DNA from: Pipra filicauda
Lineage: Eukaryota > Chordata > Aves > Passeriformes > Pipridae
NCBI RefSeq assembly: GCF_003945595.2
Contig: NW_024104765.1
Coordinates: 1,612,001 to 1,676,000 of the forward strand
DNA: 64,000 nt
Direction of reading: 5' to 3'
Shown here: positions 12,958-27,239 of the stretch, piece by piece
Numbering within the stretch: the first letter of the stretch is position 1
Layout: each line of letters opens with the position of its first letter
The notes under the pieces: generated by a model
Told to the model about the DNA's origin: nothing
Seen by the model: only the letters and a program-made list of their open reading frames with translations
Databases searched by the model: none
Made by a program: the position numbers and the translations under genes

Positions 12958-15900
12958 AAAACAAAAACAAAACCAAAAGAACGAGAAATGCATCCATGCA
13001 GCAGTGGCTTTTAAGTCAGTTGACAAACACCTCTCCAATTTAAGCAATAGTTTGTGATGCCACCAGGGATGGCTTGCATTGCCCTCCTGTGGTGGCAGGA
13101 CAGCACAGGACCACTGCCCAGCCAACCCATGCCTGGGCTCTGAACAGGGGCACTCCATCACTGGATGACAAAAAGAAAGGGGAGACATCAAAACCCTTGT
13201 CCCAGTGTTGCTGAGAGGGAAGAAAGTGTGCTCTGGTTCTGGATAACATGCTCCAGTTGGTCTGCTTAAATTACATGTTTTAGAAAATAAACAGGAGATT
13301 GTGCTTCTTGTAACATAAAAAGGGAATAAATTTCACTCAAATAAAAACACAGCATGTGTAAAAAAAATACTCTATACAACATGCAATTTACCCAAACAGT
13401 AATTCACTTCTCTTTATACAGGGAGGCCAAGAGTCCTTCTGGATTCAAAAGGAGAATGGACACGACTTTCCCATCTCAGCAAGACTTTGCAAAAGAACAC
13501 AAACATCTCATGTCTCTCCAGTCTTGATCTCATGTCTCTCCAGTCTTGACCCAATAACTAAAGGGTGAAGATACCACAGGCTGTCAGGATGTTGTATTTG
13601 CCCTTCGAGGTGGGGCAGGAGTACTGCTCCTTCCTCTGGAGCATCTTGTTCCTGGTCACCAAAACAAAGAGAGGAAATTGGGGTATACGGACAAGGATCT
13701 TAACTGGCACAGAAATGCATGTGTCTCTTCCAGTATTGGAAGATTAACACACGAGAGCGTTGATGAATGGGAAGGATTAAATATAGAACCAAAAATAAGC
13801 AAAATGATTAATTGCTAGGAAAGGGAACTGATGATTTATAGAAGAAAAAATTAGTAAGACTTAGGAAACTGAAGGGAATAAGTAGCAAGTGAACTGCAGG
13901 GTGGGACCATCTGGTGCATACGAGCCACAGCGGCACAGGGCACATGCCTGCAGCTTCAGCTGCCCCTCTCACCTTCTCCCAGCCTCAGTGCATGCAGAGC
14001 AGACAGAGCAGAAATAGACGGTGTTTAGAAGTTACTGGCTGAAAATAACTGACTTTAAAAATTGAAACTGGTTTCAAATAATTTCCTATGATCTGAAAAG
14101 AAACTGGTCTCTTCATTTAATGAAACACTTCCATGTGGTCTCACAGTGGGCTGGTAGCACTGTTGCACTCATATCCTTGCATTCTATGCTTTCTAGAAAT
14201 TTCTGAAAAATAACTGGATACTTGTTTAACATATTTTCATTTATTTTATGAAGGAATGGAAATGGAAGGCATTTTTAGCATATTTATTTTTCATTTCTGG
14301 ATTATAACATCTCAACAGTAACCTATGCTTTTGGTCCTGCACGTCTTTGCTTCGCAACTATTGAGATAATCAAACTCTTTCACAGTCAGCATGCAAACAA
14401 CAGGCACCCTAAAGTAGCATAAATCTGAGGAATAAGCCAGCACCTTAAAGTCTATGATCAGTCATTCCCTTGATGTCTTCAATTCATTTGCTTTTGTGGG
14501 GAATGATAATACAGAGGAAAAAAACCCACAGATATGTTGTGAAACTGTAGAAGTACTTCATGTTTTAGCATGGCACGTGCTTGATTTTTTTTTAACTTAA
14601 TGTCATTTTTAAATCACTTACAAAAATACTTTTTTTCAGTTAAAAAACAAAAAGATACAACCAACTACATCCTCTTTGGGTTATGCTCATGAATGAGCTA
14701 CTGTCTGCATTAGAAATGAGCACCTGGACCAACTCATGGGCATCCAGCGAAGCCCACTGGTTTCCTTTCAAAACACTCATTTACAAAAGACACTGCCAAA
14801 TCCCAGCCTGCGAACCGCCTTGCTTTTAAATACAAAAATCTCAAGGGTGGAAGCAATGAGGTGCAGAATGCAGAGGGGCTGCTCACCGCAGTGGAGTCCA
14901 AAGCTCCGGCTAAGACCAGGCAGGAGACCACTCCCTACTCCGGAGAGGGTGTTAAGACACCAAGGCAAATACTTTTAATACTTTTCTGAAGGTCTATTAT
15001 GACATACCTACCACAACCTCATTAAGAAACAATTCTGTGCTATCTTTAGGAGATCTTGCATTTCCTCACCCAAGTCTTTATGTCATTCCCTTTACGCCAA
15101 ATACTTTCTGTTCGAGGTAAACAGCAGGACCTGGATTTGAACAGCCAGCCAGCCAGAAAAGAAGTGGTCTGAGACTGTGGGGAGGCATCAGTACCTTTCA
15201 GTCCTAGGACAGTTATCTTATTAAACAAAACACCCCAACATTGCAGCACGGACCCTGCCTGTCGTCCTTTGTTTCACTTGGTCTGGCTCCCACACATGCT
15301 AGGCAGAAGTTTCCCATCCTTCAAAAGCCAGAGAGAGAGAACATGCTCAGAAGAGCCGTCATTGTGTAACCAATAGATCCTGGTGGGCTTCAAGCTTTTG
15401 TAAGAGGGCTGAGATAAAACTCATCACCATCTACGCAGCTTTTTGTGCCTGTCATTCCTTTCTCACAGTGCCTTGCAACTTCTAAATTTTGCGCTGTTCT
15501 CTGTGCCCCATGTCCCGTAGGAGTTTTCTTTGGGACATGAGGACACTTGGCAGTGTTTCAGAAGGACTCCAGCAGCTCCCCCTGCTCCACTGAAGGAAGA
15601 GCCACATAAACTTCAGAGTCAGGGACATTTTTCTCACCAAGGTCCAGTTTTACTATCAGCCTTTTGAAGGAGCACCTTTTCATTCAATATACACAAAGAC
15701 AATTCTATATCCTTTTCCCTATACAGAGGCTAAGATTTAGGGGAATAGCAGACATCATCTGCTGTGATGAAATTCTGCATGAAGAGCAGTAACAAAATTT
15801 TTTGAGAACCTTATATATATATTATATAAGAATCAACACGGAAACTTCAAATTGCAAAAACTGTACCAGTTTAATGCTGTAAGCTACAACAGAGCGTATT

Positions 15901-17890
15901 TTACACTCAGTAGTGCCATATAGTCTCCCTATTAACTAAATAAACTCCCATATTTGATTCAATGGGAATTTGTTGTTCCAAACAAAATAAATAAGGCAAG
16001 AAGGTTTACTTAAGCTGCCAAGCATTCAAATAAAACTGAAAAGAAAAATAAGAACAAGTATAATACATTTCACAAAAGGGCAGCTATAACAATAATTTCA
16101 GTTGAAGTGGCCAAGAGATGAAGCAATAGAAAATTGGAAGCCATTAACATGTAACATTCAAGAAATATTAAATACATACTGAAGACTCAACACAGCATTC
16201 ACACAAAAAGATCTGGTGATGAAAAGCATATACTTTGCATAATAAGCAACAAGTATTTCAAATGTGGCCATCAAAACAGAGGAGACCTGTAATGCCACAC
16301 TGAGAAGAACTGGCTGCACTGCTGGTAGTGCAAGCAAGGAGGCATGGGACTCAAGTGCTAGTGCATCACCCTCACACCAGAAGACATAGTAACAGCTACA
16401 CACAGCCCTGCAGCTGGGCTCAGGCGTCAACAACATATGCTTGTTGCCAGCCTGATGGGTACTTACAGCTTTGGTAAGTACTATTCCCCTGAAGAAACAC
16501 CTCTGGGTAAAACTGGGAAATCCACAACGTGTGCAACCAGCAGAATCACAGCGCCCAATCCATGCCCACTCTCGCTGCCTTGCGGAACCAACTTCACCCT
16601 CTAGGTCTGTCCCAAGTAGGTACCAACACCAGTCTCTCTCCTAACATCTTCTGAAGTCACTCTCCCTGCTGGCTTCCTCAAAACAGGATATGACGGTCCA
16701 GCTTCCCTCCCTCCACAGATCAGCACCATCCTCCCAGGCTCCCCGCAGGCCAGAGTTCAGACCTAACTCCAGATCAGCAAGGTTACTTCTTCAAAGGCAC
16801 AGAGGAAAAACTCAGACACATGGATGGATTTTATGTAGGCTCTAGAAACCAGTTTTTACTTCAGTGAGTACCAGACGTGTAGCCAGGCAAACCAGAAGTT
16901 CCCTAAGTGCTCTACCCTTTCTTTCAGCTAATGCAGAGGGGGACACAGTAAGTACTCTTTGGGCATCACTTGCTTGTCCAGAATCACAGTGCTCATCCTC
17001 TGTATCAGGAACCAACACTGTCTGCCCTTCATGCCCTACTTCTCACTACAACTTCAAGTTCAGGTAGAACTTCAAGAAGGACAAAGAAATCATCCACCCA
17101 TTGCAGATGCAGGTGCCAAGAGAGGTTTTTCCTTTGTTTTTCTCCTATGCTAATATTTCAAGAGGATGAAATTATTTAAATTTTTTTTAAACTGAATTTT
17201 CATGAGTTTTGAAGTACCACTACACCTAGAGCATTGTGCCTAGTAAATTCAGAAGAAAATGGCTAACGAATTTCAGATATATTTGTTTCGTTATGTTTGA
17301 TGTTCACACACTGAAACCTAAAAATGTTGGAATGTGATTGTTATTCTTGCATGATAATGGCTGTTTCTATCACAGCCTTGAAATACTTCAGGGTTCACAG
17401 ACAAAATGCACAGCTCTATTACTTTATCGTATCAAGCCCACAAAGTTGTTACCTGCAGAAAATCAATTCCTACACTGTAGTTATTACAGACCATTAATTT
17501 GTACAAGGAAAAAGTGCGTTCTCCCTGGACTTATAAAATTATCTTTTATTACTACGGCCTTTATTCTTCTTGAGAAGGATGAGAAACAGAAAAAAAAAAC
17601 AACCAAAAACACCAGAAAACTGAGTTAATGTGAGAAACCAGCTGATTTTTAACCAACAGATTTGGAGAGCTCTGGATGCCCCTTTTGGGTATCCCGCCAG
17701 TCTGCACAGTGTGGGAGCTCACTGCATCCCAGTTTCAGACACTGCTTTATCTGTTGGGCATTATCCAGCCCAACTACATGGAGTTAAAACCCAAAGGATG
17801 CAGAGGAGAATGGGCAGGAAGGAAAAACGGTCAGGGCAGCCAGGTAAAAGTCACCAGGACCCTTATGCAGATGATGGGGAAGCTATTGAT
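12958..17890. other. Non-coding stretch
   Basis: No gene is recognised. Visible local structure is a 22-bp tandem duplication (13505-13548) and an AT palindrome-like run at 15810-15830 (CTTATATATATATTATATAAG-type, imperfect). The several 60-95-codon ORFs have no domain or splice support. Confidence 0.55.
13505..13548. repeat. Perfect 22-bp tandem duplication
   Basis: Two exact copies of a 22-base unit lie head to tail (13505-13526 and 13527-13548). Each contains CATGTCTCTCCAGTCTTG. The absence of any difference suggests a recent event or an assembly artefact. Confidence 0.9.
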
Positions 17891-17894
17891 GGGG

Positions 17895-18462
17895 AGGTCA
17901 AGCAGCGTGGGGCTGTATGCCCTCAACACAGAGTTCCCCTGTACTTGGCACTGGTGAGGCCACACCTTGAGCACTGTGTTGAGTTCTGAGCCCCTCATTT
18001 CAGAAAAGACATTGAGGTGCTGGAGCAGGTCCAGAGATGGGCAACAAGGCTGGTGAAGGGTCTGGAGTGCATGTCCGATGAGGAGCAGTTGAGGGAGCTG
18101 GAGTTGTTTAGTCTGGAAAAGAAGAGGCTCAGGAATCACCCTATCACTCTCTACAACTACCTGAAAGGAGGTTGTAGCCAGGTTGGTGTTGGCCTCTTCT
18201 CCCAGGAAACTAGCAACAGGACAAGAGGACATAGTCTCAAGCTGCACCAGGGGAGGTTTAGGTTGGCCATTAGGAAGAAATTCTTCACAGAAAGAGTGAT
18301 TAGATACTGGAATGGGCTGACCAGGGAGGTGGTGGAGTCACCATCCCTGGAGGTGTTTAAGGAAAGACTGGACGTGGCACTTAGTGCCTTGGTCTAGTTG
18401 ACATGGTGGTATTCAGTCAGAGGTCTTTTCCAAGCCAACTGATTCCATAATTCTATGAACAC
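17895..18462 (+). mobile_element. CR1 LINE fragment, plus strand, with ORF2 C-terminus
   Basis: This is the only plus-strand CR1 copy. The ORF at 18017-18397 encodes the CR1 ORF2 C-terminal region: [15 protein letters not shown], then [52 protein letters not shown] and [15 protein letters not shown]. Just upstream, in another frame, [14 protein letters not shown] continues the homology, so a frameshift or in-frame stop separates the two parts near 17990. The 3' end closes with the CR1 tail (CCATAATTCTATGA) at about 18460. It is a dead, 5'-truncated copy. Confidence 0.9.
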
Positions 18463-21400
18463 AGAGGCAACAAGGACTAATGGAAATGGCACAGAGCTCA
18501 CAAGGAAAAAAACAATGCTCAGCTGAGTGGGAAGGGGCAGGTGAGCATTTATGCCACCAGTTCTGCTACATAAGGCTAATTTGTTATTAACCAAGTTTTG
18601 ACTTACTCAAGCAGAACCTGGGCGTGGTTTTCCAGGCAAACACCAAACCTGTGCTGGATCATGATAAGTGGTGAGGCTTTCCTTTCCTGGCAGGCTTTTG
18701 GAGGGAGGCCCGGGGCAGGGTGATGGAGTCCACAGGCAGCATCCCTCAACGTAGGGAGGATGCAGGGACCTGTACACACACCCACGCCAGAACATGAGCT
18801 CGCCCAGCAAGCCCAGCACGTGCAGGTCCCAGGTACAGTTCATTTTGCATAAGCTGATTAAAGCCAACACGTTTGTGCTCGTAAGCACTGAAACACTGTG
18901 GGTATTTTGCCTCTGCCTGTCTCACTGTGCTTGCTTTAAAGAGCAGGCTGCATGAGTCCCAGCAGGGTCAGCCATCCCCATGCAGCTCTGGTATCCCTGC
19001 GGCCATCAGTGGCCTTCCCTTCACCCCCGTGAACCCATGCAGGGACTCTCCTGACCCTGTCCTCACCGGGTGATGCTCCTCCCTCTCCAGGAGCACCTTT
19101 GTGCCTTTTCCCTTCCCATCTCCATCAGAGCAGTCATACGTCACATCACCCTGCTTAGTGCTTCTCCTATCCAAAGCCGGTTGTAAGGAGTAACTAATCC
19201 CCTCTAAGCTCCGGGGAAGGCAGGTAGCCTCCATTTTACACATATAGAAACAGAAGAAGGGGTGAAGAGGTTCAGCCTGTTTCTTTCAGTAGATCCCTGA
19301 AGATCAAGCACACCCCTGGTAAGCGTTTTAACTTAAGCTCTTAGGCAACACAGGGTAACCTAACAAACAAACCTAACAAGCAGGCACTGAATGTTTATGA
19401 TCTGTTTGTTTACGTGACACACAAAAAATTTACTCTCGGCAATTTCTCTGGGTACGTTCATTGTTCTGTAAGCCTGTGCATGCACGTTTGTGGCTGTATC
19501 CTCTCCTCTAATCTTCAAGCTAATTTCAGCCCAAGAATTGACTGGAGGCAACAGGAACAATCCATGCAGCCTTGTGAGGCTCCTTCACAAACCTTTGTGT
19601 GGACTACACAAGCCACATTTCCCATTCTCCCAGACTAACTGCTACACAAGATAGGAAGAAGGACAAATGAAAGCTGGAGAAACCATGAGGTAGCCAGCAG
19701 CAATCCTCTCCAGCACAGAAACTTGTCAGCCTACTGCCAGCATCACCCCTGGACATTCTACGGATTGCCTATTCTCTGGGTTTCTCACAGGCGTGGTTAT
19801 TATGTAATGTCATATGGTCTGACATGTATTCCTCGAAGTGATGGGCTTCCTGGACTCCATCCAGAGGATCAATGAGGATTTTGTGATCAACAAGGGCTTT
19901 GAGAGAACGCTGCTGTTCAGTCAGTTGGACCCTGCTTGGACACTTAAAGGGGATGACCTTACTCTTCTTGGAGGTCTCAGTGGAGACCTCAATGGAACCA
20001 ATTAACGCTGTGGAATTCCACACACGCATTACATGTTACAGGGGAATGATCTCCAGTACTAACAGTGGTAGATATTATCGAGATGGAATATAAAAGTTGC
20101 TTTAAAAAGATGAAAACCTCTTAAAACCACTTCATAATAAAATTCTGAAGTAACTGAAATAAATGCTATCTGCTAACAACAACGTTTAAAGTGGGCAGCA
20201 ATCCTCGTTCCAGCATACTTAAGCTTTGCATCAGAACAAAACTATCATAAATTGGCTAAAAACCACAGTGATATGCAGTTGACACCCACTTATGTTATAC
20301 TGCTTCCCAAGAACAAATGATGTGTATAACATCTCAGTATGCTCCATGTATTGTTGCTGTTAAGAATAGTGCAAAGTACTTAAAATCTAAAAAAAAGCAT
20401 AATACGGATAAAAAAAAGTAAGTCTCTCTTGTACACATATATATTCCTACACATTCTCTATAAAATCAATATTATTTACTAAAACATTCTAGATAGCAAA
20501 AGATCAACAGGAGATCAAATAGTAGTATATAAATGAAAGAACAGTTTTAACTATGATGTCTCCAGTCCTTTTTCCCCTATGTTCTTATTGTAATACACAT
20601 GCTTAAAAATGGAAAGAAATGTTATTTATAAATATCATACACAGACATAAAAATACCACCTGAAACACAAAATAGTAAGCTGACAGAAGTGTCCTCTGAA
20701 TATCAGTGATTCCTTTGGCTATTCCAAGTAACTGCAGTAACAGGAAACCAACTAACAAAACCACCTTGGTCAGGAGCAACTGCGCTCAACGGCAATAAAT
20801 ACTACTGATGTGAAAGTGGTACATCATATAAATATTTCCTCTGTTTTTGCAAAGAATGAACTGCTGTCTGACTCCTCATCTGTAGCTCCACAATACGGTT
20901 ATTCTGACTGACACACTCATCTGATTTCGAATCCAAAGTTTGCTTTATCTCAGTCTGAGGAACTGAACAGATGCTTCCCCCATGAAAAATGACATCCAGC
21001 CTGCTGCTGACAGTTTGCTAGAAATCCCAAAAGCAAGAACTGTGGAACCACTGCAGTTTAAAAAAATGGTGCTTCCCTGCTAAAACCCAAGTATTGGTTC
21101 TGACAAAGTTCTATGTGAAATATGTAATCCACCCTGGTCAAGGAAGAGTAGTTCTGCAGGCCTTACCCAGCCCGCACCCCACAGAGCAGCTGAGCAGCTC
21201 CTGACCTGTTGGTGTTGGGAAACTGCTCAGGGAAAGGTTCTCTGCTCTCACCTGCCTGTCAAGGTTTGGCAAAACATCACTTGCTTCCTTCAGTACAGGG
21301 GAACAGCCCCTCAGCAGAAGGTGCAAGTAGACTAACAGCCATAACGCCCCCTTATTTGTTTTTCTTTTGTAAAACACACTCCAGCAGGTGATGCTGCCAC

Positions 21401-24311
21401 GATATTTCTCAGCGTTTGAATTATCTGCAAACACATTAGCAAAATAAACGAAGGTGAAACGGCATTTCAAATATCGTTTTCCCTGGATTTTATTCTGCCA
21501 CAGAGGAAAATTTCACTAGGGAAAAAAACTCTACATCAGTGTTTGGAACTAAACAGTTGGACTAAGCCTTGGAAATAAACTTGGACATGAAAAAACACAT
21601 CTTTCCATTTATGAAGGGAATTGATTATTAGCTTGCATAATCCCAAATTCTCCTCTGGGTAAACAAGACATTCAAGATAGAGCATAGACAAAAACCAGAC
21701 ACCTACAGGAACAAAAAAAAAAACACATGCAAGAAAAAGAATCTTTTAGTAAGATCACAGTAAATGCACACAAACCCCTTTTTCTCGAAGCCTAGCACTT
21801 ATTTTCCATGCATTTATTTTCCTACATTTAGCAAATAATTTCCCAAACACCTCTGAAAATATCGACACTAATTCTAGGCATTATTAATGATGACAGACTA
21901 CACCTCTTAACTGCAATCATTCTAGGCTGAACTTCATGTAGTAAACATTGCATTCCACAGACTGATGAGCCAGCTTTCAGATAAACATGCTTGCTTAACT
22001 ATCAAGTATTAACACCCTATGGCAATCCAAGTCCATGAACAGTGACTCAGTGCAATTATTCTGAGTGTAACAATAAGTGGGCAGTCATGCGGATTTGTAA
22101 CTTATTGGTTTAAGCATGAAATTAAACAAGCAAGAAAAATTAATGAAAACTATTCAATTTTAGACCAGACTGGGGACAAAATATGAGTAAATATTATAAA
22201 CACGACATAATCTCATTTAAGGAGATGGTATAACACATAGGTTTTACAAATAGTTACAGACATTAATCTTGTTAAGTTTATTTCCAGAGTTTTATTCAGT
22301 AACAGGATTGATTGGCTGAAGAAACACAGGCTCAGACAAAAAACTAGCTGAAAGCTCTATTTTTGTCAGTGATGGATTCCCTTCTTAAGTAACTTGTTTT
22401 CTTGTCTTTTGTTCCAAGACTATAAACATTATTAACAATTCTCCAACTGGCAAGAGAGGCTGAGATGTTTCATCTTCACCATTCTGGATTGCTTTTTGTT
22501 TTCTTACGCAGTCCAAGAGTCAGGGAAGAGGCAACAACTTTGATTTCTCTTCCCTGTAAGATGACCTTTCTTTTGCTCACAAGTGCATCTTGCCTTTGAA
22601 GCACTGCATATACATCTGCTCCAGGGGCTCTCACTTGCTCTGGGAGGAGATGGGTTGCGGATTCTGATAAGCAGAACTATTGCAATCTATGAGTTTACAT
22701 ATATGACACAACCAACATTAACACCCAGTTCCCTGTTGTTTATTCACTTCCCATCATCACCGACTTCCCACAGCCAAGCCTCTGTACAGCTTTCATGTGG
22801 CTGCAGTTATTTCTGTTTGCACCAAGAGGTCACTTTGTATGTTGCCAGCAGAAGGGATTGACAGCAGAAAGCCAGCACTGCTTTCTTCTGTGACTTCAGG
22901 CAGCTTTTAGGAAACAAAGATTTCCTGCCCCCTTTCCAACTAGAGGCAAAGGTCAGTAAGTCTAACAATGAAGCACAGTGTTAATAGTTCGGTATTTTAG
23001 TACTAAAAAATTTACCCACAAAAGCAAAGAGGACAATTGTGATATAAAACTCCACGCGCAGTGCCCTAAACATATTGCATCCAAAACATGTGCTTGTAGC
23101 TCAAGCAAAGATTTGTGCCCACTAAAACAATACTATTATGTATAGGTTTTCCCAGAAAGATGCTATGTTACTAAGCAAAAGTGCAACACATTAAAATTGG
23201 TACATCTGGGTTTTTGTTAAGAAATGAAAAGTACAATATATGCAGTATTAACAAAATAGGATACCTTCCTTGCTGGACTCAAGAGCTAATGGTCACACTC
23301 ATGCTTTACGTCCATGCTGTGACCTTTTCCAGACTCTCTGCCATCCCCTTGACCTACCAAAACATTACACTGAAGGGGTGCATTCTTTACATCAACATCG
23401 CTGGGTCAATTATCCTCCATTTTTCACTAACAAAGCTACATCTGATGTACCATCCTACCTCTATTGATGCGTTAGGATTCTTAAGATTTTGTAGCATATA
23501 GATATTCCTCATATTCAGGATCCAAGAGGAAACATATTGGAACAGCTTGGCCATACGTTTTTCAGATCAGTATAATACTGCCAGAGCACCAAGGCCTCCC
23601 TACATATTTATAAGCTGTAGATTTTCAAACAACACTCTTCCCAGGCAAAGGAAATAATCACCAAAAAAACGCAGTGAAGACTGTTTCATTATTTGGAACA
23701 GAGCTTGTAAGCGTGGTCTTAGCTGTCCTACACAGGGAATGGCAGCTATTTCGCTAATGTTCACTATAGATCATCTTCTCCATTTGGAGGAGATGGGACC
23801 CTAAATCAGCACAGGACAACGTGGTGTCTTATATCAACAGCAAGCCCTTTATCTATATCACTGGATACAGGGATAGTGGTCTGCTGGATGTAATACACTG
23901 CATTTAGTTTTGCTCATTTTCATTTCTGTAGAAGCTAAGTGTTCCGCACAGAGTGGTACTTTCTGTTTACACTTTTTTACAAGACTCCCAAATGTATCCT
24001 TCAGAGGAAATTCTGGCAATGTACTAGTTTATTACTGTACACAAGTAAACGCCTTCTCAGATCACACTCATGATCCACTCTACCACCAGCTTCAGGCAGC
24101 ACAGCTACAGAAGCTTCGGGGCAAGGCACAAGAAAATTAACACTAGTCAATCACAGGAAAAACTACCCCATCCGGTCTCCTCTGTTCCCCTTACCCTGCT
24201 GGAAACCAAGCTCTTGGGAGGATGCCTACACTCCAAAGCACTAGGCTGCCAGCTAGTAAATTTTTTCCAACAGCTTCTATCATAGAAGGCTCACTCTTTT
24301 GGGTTACTTAC
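18463..24311. other. Non-coding stretch
   Basis: No repeat family or gene is recognised over almost 6 kb. On the minus strand a CAG|GTGAGAGC donor-like site lies at about 21250, after an open frame in the ORF 21138-21470, but no convincing acceptor was found. The segment 20100-20700 is AT-rich. The other ORFs look like chance frames. Confidence 0.5.
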
Positions 24312-24418
24312 CAGGATGCAGAAAAGGCTCATGGAAACATCTGAGGCTTCTTCCATAAAAATAAAGCTGGGCCACTTTCTGTGCCCCAGATGTTTAGGCA
24401 CACTTCCTTCTGCAGCCA
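24312..24418 (-). other. Candidate minus-strand exon of unknown function
   Basis: On the minus strand an acceptor (GTCTGGATGCTCATTGCAG) opens a 107-base segment that is fully open in one frame (about 35 codons, including GSVPKHLGHRKWPSF and MEEASDVSMSLFCIL) and ends in CTG|GTAAGTAAC, a strong donor. It would enter in phase 1 and leave in phase 0. It could be an internal exon of the leftward gene, an exon of an unrelated transcript, or chance. I recognise no protein family. Confidence 0.25.
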
Positions 24419-27239
24419 CTGCAATGAGCATCCAGACACACAGGTGACAAAACTCACCATGTAAGGTGCTCACCACAGCACTTCCCAAACTAGTCAAGCA
24501 TGAAGTGGAATAAGGACATATGCAGAACAGAAATCCAGCTGTTTTTTCTGAGTGGCTTCCCCGAAATTAAAACCCTCCATCTACTTGCTGACTGCTTCCA
24601 TTTAAGACAATTAGTTAAACCAACACACATCTATCACCGTAAAAAATAGGTGTGTTGTACCCAGGATTTAGAGAAAGACAAAAAATATTTACTATATAGA
24701 TAGACTGCCTGTATATGAGGAAAACAAACTGGTATAGACTGAACTTGCTTATACATCAACAGCCAAGAAGGAAGAGTCAGCAATGCATGGGAAAACTCTT
24801 ACGGTTGCCTCTTCAGCTGGGCAGAAGCAACAAGCAGGGCCCCTGGTTGAATAGATGACTTCTCTTTTGACTACTCTCCAAGTCAGGAGAGAGGCAGGAA
24901 AGGAAGTGTAAGTCCTACTGATACAGGAGCAAAAGCATGCTCTTCTCATGCTCCAGTCCCTGGAGAGCTGTTGCCTAATCTGCAGCACACCCTTATTTCT
25001 CAGTACTTCTCCATCTCCCTGCTCTTGCTCTACAGAGACACTGGTTCATGCACCAGTCCTGTGTCTCCACATTTCTTGTCTATCCCCTCCACACCTTGAT
25101 CGAAGTAGCAGAGATGACATAGATGTCTTTAGAGTGGCTGTAAAGCACCCAGGACTTCTTCAGTGGGACCTGACAAACAGGAGTCCCTTATCCAGGTCAG
25201 GCGAGCTACCACAGAGTAGTGGCATGGCTTCCCTGAACCACTGGAAAGGCCTGCCGAACTCAGCCTCTGCTCCAGCATAACATTCCTCTGCCCAAGAGAA
25301 ATCATTTCCCCTACACTGATTCACTGATTTACAGCTGGTTAGATACTCCCCCCACCTCCTTGGTGCAAACATACACAAGCAAATGGTCTGCAGCTGCAGG
25401 GACAAACCCCAGGGGAGGCAGACAGACTAATGTGCCATATACAGCCTGCCACCAGTCAAGAAAGCTCCCATCTGAAAGGATAAATTTCTTATCTTCAGTG
25501 TCAGAAGTTCCTTGCACTGTCTTATATGAAGGATCAGCCCCATGTCTAAGACAAGCTACTCCCTATTCATAAAATTCACACAGATCCATGAAGGGAAAGT
25601 CCTTTCTCATGAGAGTGCCAGGAATCATGTGTTTTTATCTTGTTTCTCCTCTTCTGAGGACAGAGAAAGCCAGCTGAAGGGTGCTTCTTCCTATGGCTTC
25701 TGTTTCAGCGTGGGACAGGTCTACACTGCCATCATGGCAGCTGCAGCGACTGGGACCACCAGACTGCTGTGTACGCAGGCCAGCCTGGGCTGCAAACCTG
25801 ACTCCCCCCGAATGGTAAGTATTGTGGCCAGACTCACGTGGTTCCCAAATTAACCTCTTCTCAGTTAGGCTGAAAATTCCAGTATAACGCTGTTTCCCAT
25901 CTTAACCAGATCCTGTTTCAAGGTGAGGATGATAGCTTTATGTGTTGTAGGAATTGTGTTGAACCAAAAGGAGTGATGGCAGGAATGGGACAGAAATGCT
26001 AACCTACGTGAGTGGCAGAGTCCAAGGATAGTGCACTGGCCCACATCCTCGCTGCCACGAGAGACGGGCTGGTTGAGGGTAGATTCTTGCATCTCAAGAG
26101 AGACTACTGATGAGAACGCCAATAAGACAGAAGTAAAATAAAAAGCTAGGTCACTGAGACTACTAAATGCCAAGAGGCACAAAAAAACATATGCAGAAAA
26201 GCTCATTAATCATGAAATACGCTCCTGTGCCTTGCACTAGGAATCCAAGATAAACACTGGAGTTTTAAATTCTTTTCAAGAAATTACACCAAACGATATG
26301 AATTCTGGATGTATCCATGTTTGGGTTTCTAGGCAATAAGATTTAGTATAACTCTATTCCATGCCAGGTACTAGTTTTAAAATGGAAGTCAGACCTCCTT
26401 TGACAACAGATGGTGGGAGGTCTGAGACACTGCACGTGACCAAATAAGTTTACTTCTCTAAAGACACTGTCAGATTCACCCCCCCACACTTATATGAAAA
26501 GCAGCTGCTTCTTTTTGGTGGTGGTGGTTGTGTGTTTTTAATGTAAATGCTTTTCCCCTTCTCCAGAAAACGTTCCCAGGGTATTGTGGCACCCTGAGAG
26601 TAAGCCTTGCGTGGCATCTTGCTTGAAGGGAAAACTGAAGTTTTCTCCTCTGAAGAACTGAGGAGACTCCACAGCCAGAGTCCTCTCACAGAAGAGCAGC
26701 AACACACTCCCAGAAGAAAGCAGAGGCCAGAACTCAAGACCGACTTCAGGATCTCCAATACTCCTACTTAATAAGATACCAAGAATTAAATGCTAAAGTA
26801 AGCTATGGTGAATAATCTAAAAAGGATGACCCAACTACAACAGATTTTTGAAAAACTGCTCAGCAAGGGCAGTTCACTACATAAGGTCCAATTTTAAGGT
26901 ATGACTGCAATAAAGGAGTGTAAGAATGCTTTTCTCTCTCACTTTTGCCATTAATCTAGAATATAATTTTTGTTGTGGAGAAAATGACATTGCTGCAGAC
27001 TAAGAAGAGTAAACAACACTGAAGGGTGCAGGCCCCACTATGTGTACCTGCAGTAATGCCAGCTCAACATGTGTCCATCTTCCCGTCTGCTTCATCTCAT
27101 TTCTCCTCTGCCACAATGTACCCCTTACTTCTACCACTTATGAGAAACACAGATAAATTACTGAGTTTGAAACATCTTTTAAAAAAAAAGTCTTTTTTTT
27201 TCTTTTCTAACCTAAACATTTAATTGACAGGGGTTTTAT
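24419..27239. other. Non-coding stretch
   Basis: No gene or repeat family is recognised. ORFs such as 24948-25280 and 25542-25853 (plus) or 25865-26206 (minus) have no known domain and no consistent splice context. Confidence 0.55.

Noticed and set aside
15810..15830. AT palindrome
   Set aside because: The inverted repeat is imperfect and consists of simple TA repeats, which are common in AT-rich DNA.
18017..18397. 126-codon ORF as a host gene
   Set aside because: It is the C-terminal part of CR1 ORF2 and part of a truncated LINE.
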